From Rachicladosporium sp. CCFEE 5018 (Eukaryota; Ascomycota; Dothideomycetes; Cladosporiales; Cladosporiaceae): 64,000 nt of DNA. Location: contig KZ111152.1 of NCBI GenBank assembly GCA_002077045.2, forward strand, positions 36,874-100,873. Direction: 5' to 3'. The notes under the pieces are model-generated. The model did no database searches, was not told where the DNA came from, and saw nothing but the letters and a program-made list of their open reading frames with translations. The translations under genes were made by a program, and so were the position numbers. Positions 44,985-54,920 of this stretch are shown piece by piece (positions within the stretch are counted from its first letter, which is position 1; every line of letters starts with the position of its first letter).

Positions 44985-46186
44985 ATGCCTTCCCTCGATT
45001 ACCTCCTGGCGATAGCGAGCCAGACCAGACCGATGATACCGATGTACATCCACCTTCTAGCCTCTGCTCTGTTCCCCATAGTCACTGGCGCCTATGCCTC
45101 TCTGTCACGACCCTCGACAGCTGCGAAACCCGCCAAGGACCATTTCGACGACGAGGACGACGAGGACGATGACACACCCACACAAATGGAGGGTCTGAGC
45201 CCCAGAGACGCTATCGTGTTCCCCGTCACTGCTGGTCTGGTGCTGGCAGGACTTTATTGGGCGATCAAGCGGTATGGAGCGAAGGTTATCAATCTGGTGT
45301 TTGGGTATTACTTTGCTGGCGTTGGGCTGTTCAGCGTGGGCAAAATCGTCAATGATTGGCTGAGCCTGGGGTTGGGGGTGGTGTTTCCTGGGTATTATGC
45401 ATGGAGGGGACGGGTCTGGAGGGTTGAGACATCTCAGCGAAAGGTTGTGGCTCTATTTGATGGGCAGGAGAGGCAAGACGGGATGAGGGAGTCGAGGGAG
45501 GGTCCACTGCCTGGATGGCTGGGGAACTTGGGACTCTCCAACACTATGACGGAGCGGCTATGGAGTTTGCGAGCGCTGTCAAGGCAGAAGTACAGCGTCA
45601 AGCTCTACGCCAAGAACGTGGTGGACTCGAGGACGCTACTTACAGCGCTGAACGTGATCTCAGCCATCGCTGGTACTGGTATCATAGCTTACAACCACTT
45701 CATCGACAAGCCCTGGTGGCTCACGAACCTACAGGGTTTTGCGGTCTCTTATTCGGCCATGCAGCTCATGTCGCCTACGACGTTCGCGACAGGATCGCTG
45801 ATACTGGGTGGACTGTTCTTCTACGATATCTGGGCGGTGTTCTTCACGCCGTTGATGGTGACTGTGGCGAAGAATCTGGATCAGCCGATCAAGCTGCTGT
45901 TCCCGCGGCCTGATGAGCCAGGGAAAGATGGAGCTGACCCGGTGAAGAGCTATAGTATGCTTGGACTCGGCGACATTGTGCTACCTGGCCTGGTGATTGG
46001 GCTGGCATTGAGATTCGATCTGCATATGTACTACCTCCGAAAGCAGCGATCGGCCACGAAGACCACTGAAACCGGCGAGACGACCACAGAGGTGGTGAAG
46101 GCTGAGTATACAACAGCAACTGGCCTCTTTGGTTCTCGACTTTGGACTTTCAGCGTCCCAGCTAAGCTCAAGCCTGCAGCTCTGAC
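44985..46186 (+). CDS. Signal peptide peptidase, N-terminal part (cut by gap)
   Basis: The first 400 codons of the signal peptide peptidase whose end is on contig A. An early hydrophobic segment (MYIHLLASALFPIVTGAYASL) is followed by an acidic loop (DDEDDEDDD) and several membrane segments such as FPVTAGLVLAGLYWAI and LVFGYYFAGVGLF. The first catalytic motif is in LFFYDIWAVFFTP and the second in LGLGDIVLPGLVIGLALRFD. The PAL motif is missing here because the contig ends, but it is present at 1-1109. No intron is needed. The last 406 bases are shared with bases 1-406. Confidence 0.9.
45781..46186 (+). repeat. Contig-end overlap, copy 2 of peptidase segment
   Basis: Partner of 1-406, 98.3% identical by my count (7 of 406 differ), and ends at the N gap. 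Confidence 0.9.
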
Positions 46187-46286
46187 NNNNNNNNNNNNNN
46201 NNNNNNNNNNNNNNNNNNNNNNNNNNNNNNNNNNNNNNNNNNNNNNNNNNNNNNNNNNNNNNNNNNNNNNNNNNNNNNNNNNNNNN
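46187..46286. other. Assembly gap (100 N)
   Basis: Exactly 100 N. The flanking contig ends are respectively homologous to the start and the end of bases 1-10964, so that contig probably fills this gap. Confidence 0.99.
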
Positions 46287-46612
46287 CCATGGGCTACCCT
46301 CAACAGCCCGCACCACGCCAGAGGACCGCGATCGCGTGCAGGTACTGTCGTAGACGCAAGGTATGTCTTCTGAGTCCAAGCGCGTGACCGTCGCGTCTGC
46401 CTGCGACGTGTCATGACATTGCCTCGAGCACCACTGACAATCCGACAGATCCGCTGCTCTGGGTTCGATCACTCTGAGGATGGTCGCTGCACCAACTGTC
46501 AGCGCTTCCAGCAAGAGTGTGTCTTCACGCCCGTCTCCGCTCAAACCCAGGCATTTGTCCCCGCGCATACGGTCTATCGCGGCCAGCAGCCTCCACCCAA
46601 TACTCAGCTCTA
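46287..46612 (+). repeat. Contig-end overlap, copy 2 of regulator segment
   Basis: Partner of 10639-10964 with 3 mismatches in 326 bases, and starts directly at the N gap. Confidence 0.92.
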
Positions 46613-47337
46613 CGGCGCATACGGCCAGCCGCTTCCGGCTAACGGCCGCGATCCCTACGGCCCACCGCCCGGGCAGTATGGTCCACCTCCACCAGGCTAC
46701 CAGCACCCAGCAATGTATCAGCCGCAGCCAGGTCAGCCGCAAGGTGCACCACAGGGAGAGGCTGGGCGCAAGCGTGGGAGTGATGAGCCGCATACGCCGA
46801 CGCTCCCACCACCACCACCAGGACAGATGCAGCGTGGGTCGGCGGACGGCAGTCAGCAGTACAACTACCCTGACCCGATGGGGCTTCCAGCCGGTGCGTT
46901 TCCCGCTTCGTCCACTGTCTCTCACTACCCCGCGCCTCCCCAAGCCTTCTACGGCGTTCAGCCGACTCACTATGCTTCGCCTATCGCACATTCGTTTGAA
47001 GGTCCTCGTGACTCCACCTCACCGCATGCCTACATGCTCGCGCCCACGAGCAATGGCACGTCGGATCCGAGCAATGGGCATCGGAGAGGCACGAGCACAA
47101 GCACGAGTGAGTCGGCTGGCGAGGGGAAGCGCGAGGAACGCACCTCAACCGATAGTGGCATGGTCGACGCACTGAATCGTGCTCCCAAGTAAGAGGAACC
47201 GACTGCTAACGCGTTTAGCAGGTAAGGATGACGACTCGTCCGTCATGTCGTTGGACGGCAGGCAGCCACGCATGGGCGAGATGGTAGATGTTGGTGTGCA
47301 GACGGAGGATCTGCCGCCGATGAAAGAGTCGGCATAA
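46287..47337 (+). CDS. Zn(II)2Cys6 transcription factor, 3' part (continues from contig A)
   Basis: The same gene as 10146-10964, entered at MGYPQQPAPRQRTAIACRYC. The zinc-cluster intron is 46362-46449, and the next exon runs from 46450 to about 47171-47190. After the cluster the protein is Pro/Gln/Gly/Tyr-rich, a low-complexity region suited to activation. A last exon from about 47217 encodes GKDDDSSVMSLDG and MVDVGVQTEDLPPMKESA, ending at TAA 47335-47337. The final junction is uncertain. The best in-phase choice is a short 40-43 nt intron starting at GTGCTCC near 47178; the closer GTAAGA donor leads to a stop codon. The regulator's targets are unknown. Confidence 0.82.
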
Positions 47338-48126
47338 GCTGAAATGAGATATGGCGCTATGAGATTGTTGGAGCGAGCTCGCGCTCAAGGGAGGTGGATT
47401 GAACTCTTCTGCAAGGCGTTGATTGCTCTTTGGGAGGTACTCGTGTGTGTTCTGCTGCGTCTGGAAGCGACTGTCTCTACAACAGTGTGTTAGAGGACTG
47501 TGTTAGCTGCTGTGGCGATGCTATTGGGGCGAGAGGGTCGCTTCTGTCAACTAGACTAGTAATCGCTGACTGGCGAGCTGTACGATGGACTTGAAGCTTT
47601 ATTTGGACTTGCCTCCACTTCGCGCTTGCATTTCTGATGGCACTTTGCACGTTTGGTAGTTTATGATGGTCTACAATGGGATCGAGTGGCATGAAGTGAA
47701 GATAGACAATTCTTCGTCGGTCCGTTCCCTTCCCATTACGCCCTCGCGGCGTGCACTGAAAGTCGCCCTCGCACCGAGCCGTGGCTGTAGCCGCCGCCGT
47801 TTGCTGTGTCAAATATTGACAATGTGAGGACTGTGGCAGATTGACGGGACTGAGAGCGTCCACAACACAGTGCTGCCAGAAGTCTTGCACAGCATTCGAT
47901 TGGGATCCGACTGACATCGTGCTGCTTGCCGGCACCACTTGGGGAAGGAGCGACTCTATCGGCTGTGCGGTAGGAGCAAGTCGTATGTGTGGCCAAGTCG
48001 ACAGGTGCACAGGATCTCTAGACGATAGCAGGAGAGACGGTAGGTGTTTGGCTCTCAACTACTCTACTGCGGTCATCCCTCTGAGGACTCTCCCTTGGTT
48101 TACCGCGACTCGCCACTCGTATCGAC
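47338..48126. other. Intergenic interval, nothing recognised
   Basis: Between the regulator 3' end and the ASC-1-type gene. Open frames on both strands (for example a 193-codon one on minus) lack any family feature. Confidence 0.5.
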
Positions 48127-49809
48127 ATGGCGGCCGATTTGAGCACCTGGGCACTTCCGCGCCTCCAGCAGCTCCTGCCACTGGACGAAGAGAGCTTGAA
48201 GCAGGTTGTCACATACACGGACACTCTGCCGAAAGATGCGGCGGCGGATCACCTCAAGAATATGCTGGGCGACTCCGCGCAGGCATTCGAGTTCATATCA
48301 GCCTTCAATCAGAGGCGACAACGGCCAGCGAACGAGGCGAAATTGGCGCCACCGAGATCTGTTGCGGGTACACCACGTCCAGCATCCCCTGCTTCAGGCT
48401 TTGAGGTACCAAAGGGCAAGCCAAGACAGCAAAAGAAGAAGCCGAATATCCATGCCTTGCCTCCTCGACAAGTTGGTGCGCAAGATCTTAATGGAGCCGC
48501 GTACAAGAAGCGAGACGAGAGAGACTACATGCCTCAGCAGGCACGGCAGCAGAGGCACAAGGATCAGGTGGCAGACAATCTTGCGCTGCGCGAGAAGCCG
48601 GATGCAACCCAGATGCCTTTGATCACCGACTCGGCTCAGCTCACGAGTGGGCCGATCGCTTCGAAGCCACCACCTTCGGCTGCCGGGCTACTGGTCTCGG
48701 ACGCACTTGCTCCACCAGCACGCAAGGGCTCGGCGCCATCGTCGCGGACAGCGAGTCCTGCTGCAAAGACGAAGATCAACATCTCTGGCGGCACGGCGAT
48801 GCATGGTGCTTCCACAGCACTGTCAGACCTAGACTCTGCAATTCGAGCTCTTGAGGTCCAGACTAACCCCAGCCTGGCCTCAGACTCCGCTGCAGACCTC
48901 AAGAAACGTCAATGCAACTGCATGGCTACTCGTCACCCTCTACTCGACATCGCACCGAATTGTACGAACTGTGGCAAAGTCATCTGCGTAAAGCAAGGCT
49001 TGGGTCCTTGTACATTCTGTAACACCCCTCTGCTGTCTCCTGATGAGATCACAAAAGTGCTTCGAGTGCTGAAAGACGAACGTGGCGAGGAGCGGATGAA
49101 GGCTAATAACGCCACTCAGAAGCGCGCTGATGTTGCCATCGGCAAGCCGCGTGCATTCACCGGTCGGGACTTCATTGCATCGACTTCTGCTCGCCCTTCG
49201 CCGTTATCCTCAGCGCCTACAAGTGATGTCGAGTCAGACTCGGCTGACACCAAAGCTAAAGCGCATCGCGACAGGCTGCTCACGTATCAGGCGAACAACG
49301 CGCGTCGAACGCAGGTCCACGACGAGGCTGCGGACTATGACCTACCGACTGCAGGAACGAATATGTGGGCTTCACCCCAGGAGCGCGCGCAGCAGCTCAA
49401 AAAGCAGCAGAAGGTCATGCGCGAGACAGAGTGGAATGCGAGGCCGGAGTATGAGAAGCGGCAAGTTGTTGCTAGCATTGATCTGCAAGGACGCAGGATG
49501 GTCAAGAAGATGGTGGACAAGGAGAGACCGAACTTTGAAGGCGATGATGAACCCGAGGCAGACTATGTGGCGCCTCAGTCGAAAGCTGGTGAGGGGAAGG
49601 GATTCAGCAACAATCCGCTGCTTGGGACCTTAGTGAGACCGAAGGCTCGGGAGGAGAAAGGTAAGGGAGCTGTGAGGGAGAAGGGCACGACTTGGCGGAG
49701 GGTTCAGATGGACGATGACGATAATGAGGCTTGGCTGCTCGATGGTGGAGCGTACGGAGAGAGAATCGAAGGTAGGATGCTTGGGGAAGAGGAGCATGCG
49801 TTCGGGTGA
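48127..49809 (+). CDS. TRIP4: ASC-1/TRIP4-type zinc-finger protein
   Basis: Homologous to human TRIP4 (activating signal cointegrator 1) and to yeast Rqt4, part of the complex that splits collided ribosomes in ribosome-associated quality control. An intronless gene of 560 residues. The N-terminus (LPRLQQLLPLDEESLKQVV) resembles a CUE-like ubiquitin-binding fold. The diagnostic zf-C2HC5 finger lies near residues 262-300, with CNCMATRHPLLDIAPNCTNC, GKVIC and GPCTFC. After it come basic coiled regions (RVLKDERGEERMKANNAT). The C-terminal half carries the family segment DYDLPTAGTNMWASPQERAQ and an RRMVKKM motif. Family assignment is secure by the finger; the ribosome role comes from yeast and human relatives. 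Confidence 0.87.
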   Translation: MAADLSTWALPRLQQLLPLDEESLKQVVTYTDTLPKDAAADHLKNMLGDSAQAFEFISAFNQRRQRPANEAKLAPPRSVAGTPRPASPASGFEVPKGKPRQQKKKPNIHALPPRQVGAQDLNGAAYKKRDERDYMPQQARQQRHKDQVADNLALREKPDATQMPLITDSAQLTSGPIASKPPPSAAGLLVSDALAPPARKGSAPSSRTASPAAKTKINISGGTAMHGASTALSDLDSAIRALEVQTNPSLASDSAADLKKRQCNCMATRHPLLDIAPNCTNCGKVICVKQGLGPCTFCNTPLLSPDEITKVLRVLKDERGEERMKANNATQKRADVAIGKPRAFTGRDFIASTSARPSPLSSAPTSDVESDSADTKAKAHRDRLLTYQANNARRTQVHDEAADYDLPTAGTNMWASPQERAQQLKKQQKVMRETEWNARPEYEKRQVVASIDLQGRRMVKKMVDKERPNFEGDDEPEADYVAPQSKAGEGKGFSNNPLLGTLVRPKAREEKGKGAVREKGTTWRRVQMDDDDNEAWLLDGGAYGERIEGRMLGEEEHAFG

Positions 49810-49936
49810 CGGGAGTTGATTGGCACAGTGTCAGCCTTTTCCATGGATCTCTACCGACGGCATCGCTTCGTTGAAACGCTACATCGAACCTCATGAAGGG
49901 GAATCGATGGCTAAGGGAGACCATCCGAAGTTGCGC

Positions 49937-50635
49937 CTACGACGGCTTAGGCTTCCCTCCTCGAACCTCAGCACTCTGTGGATCACGCTTCATGACCACA
50001 GCATCCTCTTCCCACTCGATCCTGCCTGCATCGTAGAAGCCGAAGGCTCTGTACAGATGACTACCCTCAGGCGATGCCTCGATGTAGCCAGGTAGTGATA
50101 GCTGATCTGCGAGGTCGCAACCCCATTTCAGCATCATGCCTCCAGCGCCACGTCGTCTGTACGCGTCGTCTGTGTAGCAGATGTGCAGGTCTGGGATCAG
50201 GAGGTCAGCGACTTGGACGAAGGGTCTTGACAAGGCAGAGTACATACATATATAAGGCTTCCCATGCATCGCCTTCCATCTCCCTTCACTCATCTTCTTG
50301 ATGAACTCCTTACTATCCTCTGCCTCCTTTCCCTCTAGCCACGGCGGACACTGCTCGGCTTCCAGCTGCGGCACGCTCATGTAAACCTTCCAGTCAGCTC
50401 CGGCAATGATCTTACCAGTCTCCGGGTCCGTCACTTTGATCCAAATATCTGCTGGGTCCTCGGACATCGCTTTGATGTAGGTATCTGTGATCTTGGGAAT
50501 CTCGGCTTCGGAGTGGCAGCCCATGAAGTTTAGTCTCACAAAGGGTGGGAAGCAGGCATATTGCAGTTTGGTCATCTCGAGCATGTCCTCGGGTTTCGCC
50601 CGGGAAAGGATGAAGGGGCCATTGGAGGTGGGCAT
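49937..50635 (-). CDS. GNAT-family N-acetyltransferase
   Basis: A GCN5-related acetyltransferase of unknown substrate, of the fungal type often annotated as a GNAT domain protein. The reading frame is continuous, but a standard intron at 50247-50191 (57 nt, GTATGT to CAG) is very likely. Removing it joins KPYI to YLHICYTDDAYRRRGAGG, restoring the acetyl-CoA binding motif A (RRRGAGG) in its usual strand context. The spliced protein is about 213 residues. Because 57 is a multiple of 3, an unspliced message would still be read through. The chosen start is at MPTSNGPFIL; an upstream in-frame ATG at 50677 is possible. Other family marks are ADWKVYM and the end YRAFGFYDAG. Confidence 0.8.
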   Translation of the reverse strand: MPTSNGPFILSRAKPEDMLEMTKLQYACFPPFVRLNFMGCHSEAEIPKITDTYIKAMSEDPADIWIKVTDPETGKIIAGADWKVYMSVPQLEAEQCPPWLEGKEAEDSKEFIKKMSEGRWKAMHGKPYICMYSALSRPFVQVADLLIPDLHICYTDDAYRRRGAGGMMLKWGCDLADQLSLPGYIEASPEGSHLYRAFGFYDAGRIEWEEDAVVMKRDPQSAEVRGGKPKPS

Positions 50636-50822
50636 TGCAGATAAGGCGCGCAGGGTCATTTGGGCCCTGAGCACCACCTTACTGTTGACGTGCTATGACC
50701 CATCTCAATAGGTCTGGACTAGGGGTGCCAAGTGCTGCTAACAACTCTTCCGTGAACCACATCGGCGCATCTTCGGCATCTGGCAATGCACTCACTTCTG
50801 AACGTCCGACTCCCACTTCAGC

Positions 50823-51443
50823 TCAATCTCTGATATGCAGTCCATTCAGTCTCTGCAGCTGGAACACATGGCGCATGTCCTTCTGCTGGATAGTGACGCG
50901 ACGACCGTGAATCGCCGACAAGAGTGTTTCTGCGGACCGTCAGCCATGTGTACAACGTCAAGGGCGCCTCAAAGATCTTACGCTCGAAGATGTTAACAAG
51001 ATATGCTTCGGTCGCCTCTTGCAACGCCCCGAGCGCCCCTGCTTGAATGCGCCAATCTGGATGACCTAGATCTTGCAAGATCTCACGGACCAGGCGTCCA
51101 AATGGCAGCTTTGGCATGAGCAACTCGGTGTTTAACTGGTACCGCCTGATCTCTCTGAGTGCAAGGGCTGGGCTCAAGTCAGCGATTAGACTACAGTACA
51201 GGCATCTGCCAGCCACGCATCGTGGCCGGCAGACCGTTGGAAGGACTCACTGCCGGGCTTTGTCCGTCGGGCTACCTTCACTGTGCCCGTCGTTCTCGCC
51301 GTATTGTTGCGTGCGGCGGCCTTTCTAGCATTCGCCTTTCGTTTCTTCTCTGCTTCGATCTGCCTCGCACTGGTCCTGGTCGGTGCTGCGCTTGGTTTCT
51401 TACGCGGAGCCTTCGCTGCTTGCTGCGCTTTCTTGGGTGGCAT
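50823..51443 (-). CDS. Divergent histone H3 variant, CENP-A (CenH3)-like
   Basis: A histone-fold protein of 161 residues in three exons (51443-51251, 51167-50982, 50929-50823). The splices rebuild RTKPGTLALREIRRYQ and FEQTLLSAIHGRRVTIQQKDM, which follow histone H3 closely. The tail (MPPKKAQQAAKAPRKK and Lys/Arg/Ala repeats) is unlike canonical H3: the ARTKQTARKS start is absent. Loop 1 reads LGHPDWRIQ, one residue longer than in H3 and with a Trp as in CENP-A. The last helix is replaced by RHVFQLQRLNGLHIRD. CENP-A marks centromeric chromatin, and these traits favour that reading, but a fast-evolving H3 paralogue is possible. The first intron contains one copy of the palindromic element. Confidence 0.8.
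51206..51232. repeat. Palindromic element, copy 1 (in H3-variant intron 1)
   Basis: Arms of 12 bases (CTGCCAGCCACG and CGTGGCCGGCAG, one mismatch) around a 3-base centre. It sits 18 bases after the donor of the H3-variant's first intron (51250-51168). Confidence 0.85.
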
Positions 51444-51658
51444 ATTGGGGGCGTCGCCGTAGATGTTCAGTCAAGTGGGTAGGTGTAAGGATCGTAGTGT
51501 CATGAATAGTCGTCGCTTATTGTCTAATTGAAAGATGGCCGTTGTCACATGTCATTCCTCCCCATCACTTGCGACCCCGTTTGAGCATCACTTGAGCTTC
51601 ATTTGCCTCCAAACTTTTACGTACACTTCCCCTATAGATTTCCAACCACGACACCAAG

Positions 51659-53287
51659 ATGTCCGAAGCAACGGCATCACATGACAGTATGGATTACGAA
51701 ATGACCTCCGGTGAGACTACAAGCGATGTGGCGATGACAGACGCACCGCTGCTGGATGCCGCCATGGTGCAAGATCGCTCAAGTGAGGCGCTCAAACGCG
51801 AAGGCGAGCCGATGTCTGGCACTGCGAAGAAACCGAAAGCAGAGTACTCCGAGCATCCTAATGCTGTACGTGAGAGGGAGCGTATTGCCGGTCTGAGTGA
51901 AGACAAAGCTGCTGCCAACAGGGAGCGCAAAGCTAGGAATGAGCGACATCGCCGCGCAAGAAAAAGCGCACAAGCGACCCATGGCTTCGACAGCCTGTCA
52001 AAGGAGGAACAGAAATCGTTGGAGGCGGAATACATCGCAGCAAACGATGCGAAGCAGTGAGTGCAGCCGGCCATGATGCGTGGCCGGCAGACAGTTGCTG
52101 ACGAGCGGTTTAGTTATGGCGTGGTGGCGTCGCATGCGCGCATTGCTTCCACTATGCAGCGACCAGTCCCTGGTACTCCAGCAGCTTTTTCCGCAGAGCT
52201 TGACAATGAGATGCAGCCTGAGCATACCCCGGATCAGTAAGTACATGGGAGATGTGTCTTGCGCTTTCGTGATTTGCAGCTGACATGTAACAGAGACTCA
52301 GCTGAGCAGCGCCAGGAAAACCTCCTCTCGCCTGCAGACCTTCTCCAGATGAACAAGTCTGTTAGAATGGGAAAGTCCTGGTCGCTCTATTACCACCACT
52401 GGCGCGCAGTGCAGGTGGTCTTCGTTGAGAAGCTCGAACTAATGGCTGACCTGGAGGCTGTGGATGTATTGGACGACGCCGGTGCAGTGATTGCGCGCAG
52501 ACTCAAGATCAATAAGGCTTTCATCGGTCTGATTCGGCTCGCAATAGACAGACGCCGCACACCCGGAGGGCGTCCAGATATGACGTACACCAATCCGCGC
52601 TTCGAAATAAACCAGGCGCCGTGGTTCCTGCTTCGGAAGAAGTATTATCGGGTTGCTTGCCGCAGGGAAGACTCGGACGAGGTGGTGGATTGCACTACTA
52701 CAGCACCTGTAAGTTGCCAGCCACGCCACGTGGCCGGCAGGACGCAAGCTAACGTTCTACAGAGGAGTAGCAGGCCAGTCGTGCTGACTGTGCGCAAGGA
52801 TCCAAGTCACACACTGCCTGAAGGAGAGGAACGTCAGCAAGTCGAGGTCCTGGAAGAGCTGTTGCGAGTAAGTCTAAGCTGTTGTAAGTCCGTAGTCTTC
52901 CCGAGCATGACACTGACTGGATATCAGCTCGAGGCCACGGGTGGTCCACTCCTGCCGCATATGTTGTTTACTGCTGCAGAGAGAAGCCTCTTCCGTAACG
53001 TTATGAGCTGGGACCCCGAGTTTGTTGCAGGCGTTCAGACGACTCTACCTGGACCGTCTTGGCTGTGGCCGGAGAAGTACGACTTCTCCACGCATGGACT
53101 TGAACCTGTCGATGATCCGTCGCAGGCGGAGCGCCTCTATTTGATGGTTGCTCGCGGTTCGGAAGAGAAAGTCCCGAATGACTTCGAGAAAGTCTTGGAC
53201 GACAATCTGGACATGAGGTTCAAGGAGACAGACGAGGCCAAAGACTTCGAGATGAAGACGATGATGGACATGTTTCGGCGATTGTGA
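51659..53287 (+). CDS. Unrecognised 466-residue protein
   Basis: I do not recognise this protein. Five exons (51659-52056, 52114-52236, 52294-52708, 52763-52867, 52928-53287) join in frame to 466 residues, with all introns 54-60 bp and GT-AG. The N-terminus is acidic (Met, Thr, Asp and Glu-rich). Residues 60-110 form a strongly basic, possibly DNA-binding or coiled region (VRERERIAG, NRERKARNERHRRARKSAQ). The middle part has a regular helical look (SLYYHHWRAVQVVFVEKLE, INKAFIGLIRLAIDRRR). A block APWFLLRKKYYRVACRR and a Trp-rich stretch (PSWLWPEKYDFSTHGLEP) follow. The end is acidic and helical. Introns 1 and 3 each contain a palindromic element. It faces away from the H3 variant, leaving 215 bp between the start codons. 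Confidence 0.8.
52066..52088. repeat. Palindromic element, copy 2 (intron 1 of the 466-residue gene)
   Basis: Perfect 8-base arms GCCGGCCA and TGGCCGGC around a 7-base centre, 9 bases after the donor of intron 52057-52113. This is the most diverged copy. Confidence 0.8.
52715..52739. repeat. Palindromic element, copy 3 (intron 3 of the 466-residue gene)
   Basis: Arms TGCCAGCCACG and CGTGGCCGGCA around CCA, starting 6 bases into the 54-bp intron 52709-52762. Little of the intron remains beyond the palindrome, the branch site GCTAAC and the acceptor. Confidence 0.9.
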
Positions 53288-53640
53288 CAGTTACCGCATA
53301 TGGTTGTCACGGGAGGAGGCGTAGTCAAGTAGCAAGTCGCAATACTGTGACGCTGAGATGGGCTGGGAAGAGTTCGAGATACTGGAATGGCCCTACAGCG
53401 TGACCGCGAGGAGTGGACTTATCTGCAGTGAAGACCAATCCTACGTACGTAGCGTACGCGTGGGAACGTTCTCACTGTCTCGGCACGAGATACTTCACAG
53501 TGTACTTACTCGTCGTAATGCTCCCGCTGCAACTGCCATCACGACAAGGACACCTGTTGCGTTGCGGTTTTTATAGTTCCCCAGAACCGGACGCTCATGG
53601 ACCAGTGCCGGACTGCGCAGACTTGGCAAAGTAGCCAGTC
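53288..53640. other. Convergent intergenic interval, nothing recognised
   Basis: 3' regions of two convergent genes. No gene or repeat was seen. Confidence 0.45.
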
Positions 53641-54234
53641 TCAGCTAAAGTAAGCCGATGCAGATCTGGCTTTGCGCGGGCTCATGGCAACCACGGACAT
53701 GGCGATAGCATTCGGGTGCGCATTGTAGAATAGACTTACTATGCTTAGTGGCACCTGCTCCTGATAGCCCCAATCGATGTCGCGCCAGTCGGAAAGCCGT
53801 ACAATCAAGCCCAGCACCAGTCGCCTGTCATTGATTTCGGTCATCTGCACTACCTCGTGATTGTGCGGACAGGTATGCGTCCACGACTTCAAGAAGTTAC
53901 CTTTCTCGCCCTCAAATACTTCACGTCCTCCTTCAGCGTCTAGAAGTGCTGTCATTGGCGTGATCACGAAGATAACAAACATTGCGCGCACTGCAAGCAG
54001 CAGTCTGAAGTACATCTCGCCACCTGGGCATGCACGTGCTTGAAGACCGCGGAGACGAGAAATCCAGTATCGCTGTGTCAAATTGGGTTGCGCACTGCGA
54101 AGAATGTCATAACATCGCGTGAATCGAGCTTCTTCGCTCACGAACTCGATGACTTCCAGTGGTAAGTCTCTGATCTCGACCATCGAAGGTTCAGGTCTAG
54201 AGCGTTCATCCGCTGCTTGGAATGTGACCGACAT
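53641..54234 (-). CDS. Hypothetical protein, 197 residues
   Basis: An open frame with plausible protein composition but no family I can name. The segment IRDLPLEVIEFVSEEARFTRCYDILR near residues 21-46 recalls the start of fungal F-box-like proteins, but the resemblance is weak. A hydrophobic stretch (MYFRLLLAVRAMFVIFVITPMTALL) could be one membrane helix or a buried helix. No intron is needed. It lies convergent to the 466-residue gene inside the palindrome-rich island, and an orphan gene of the island is the best reading. A chance open frame is possible. Confidence 0.4.
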   Translation of the reverse strand: MSVTFQAADERSRPEPSMVEIRDLPLEVIEFVSEEARFTRCYDILRSAQPNLTQRYWISRLRGLQARACPGGEMYFRLLLAVRAMFVIFVITPMTALLDAEGGREVFEGEKGNFLKSWTHTCPHNHEVVQMTEINDRRLVLGLIVRLSDWRDIDWGYQEQVPLSIVSLFYNAHPNAIAMSVVAMSPRKARSASAYFS

Positions 54235-54920
54235 CGAGCTATCACGTGTAAGGGCTGCTCTTGAAAGCTAGGCCGTGGCAGAAAATGAATTGCTGGAGAA
54301 GTAACAGAAGCAGTACCTTTCATCGCCCTTCCGATGTGTTACCGCTTCTCCGTATGTCTGACACGCGTGTCATGCTCGTATTATACTAGTCGGAATATGA
54401 ATTAGCTATGCTATGATACTGATGAGAGGCGTTCGCATATAGTTACGGCAAACCGTTCAATCTCACTTCGGTTCGACATGCGTGCTCCTTACCAACGTAC
54501 AACACTTTCAAAGTCTTTTCCGCGCAAGTTCATAGCTCTCTGGCAAGTCTACAAAGCTCGTCCGCTATAGCCAACAGAGGCAGCCTGGCATGTAACGCGG
54601 ATGAGAAGACAGATACAGGACATGATTTCGGTCGTGCTTGACAATCTCCTAGAAGTGTAGAGATGATTCCCCGCCGCCGCAGCTCTGACGATAGAAGCAC
54701 AAGAAGCTATTTGAAGATTGTGGAGAAGCGCATCTGAAACTGAGGAACAGCCTTTAAGGAAGGAGGTGTATGCGGGAGCTAGCGGCTCTGCTGCCGTGAT
54801 CCGCCAATTGGCCCAGCTTTTGCAGGAATGTGTCTACTTGGGAGTACCAATGCAAGAACCTGTTCCAGCGACATTGCCTCAGTATACAAATGTGTAACCA
54901 CCATCAGAAAAAAATTAATT
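54235..54920. other. Intergenic interval, nothing recognised
   Basis: Between the hypothetical gene and tRNA-Gly; locally A/T-richer than the neighbours around 54.36-54.45 kb. No gene was seen. Confidence 0.5.

Noticed and set aside
1..46186. True segmental duplication of the peptidase gene
   Set aside because: The shared part stops exactly at a gap, the two fragments are complementary halves of one gene, and a second overlap at the other end of the same contig fits contig misplacement better.
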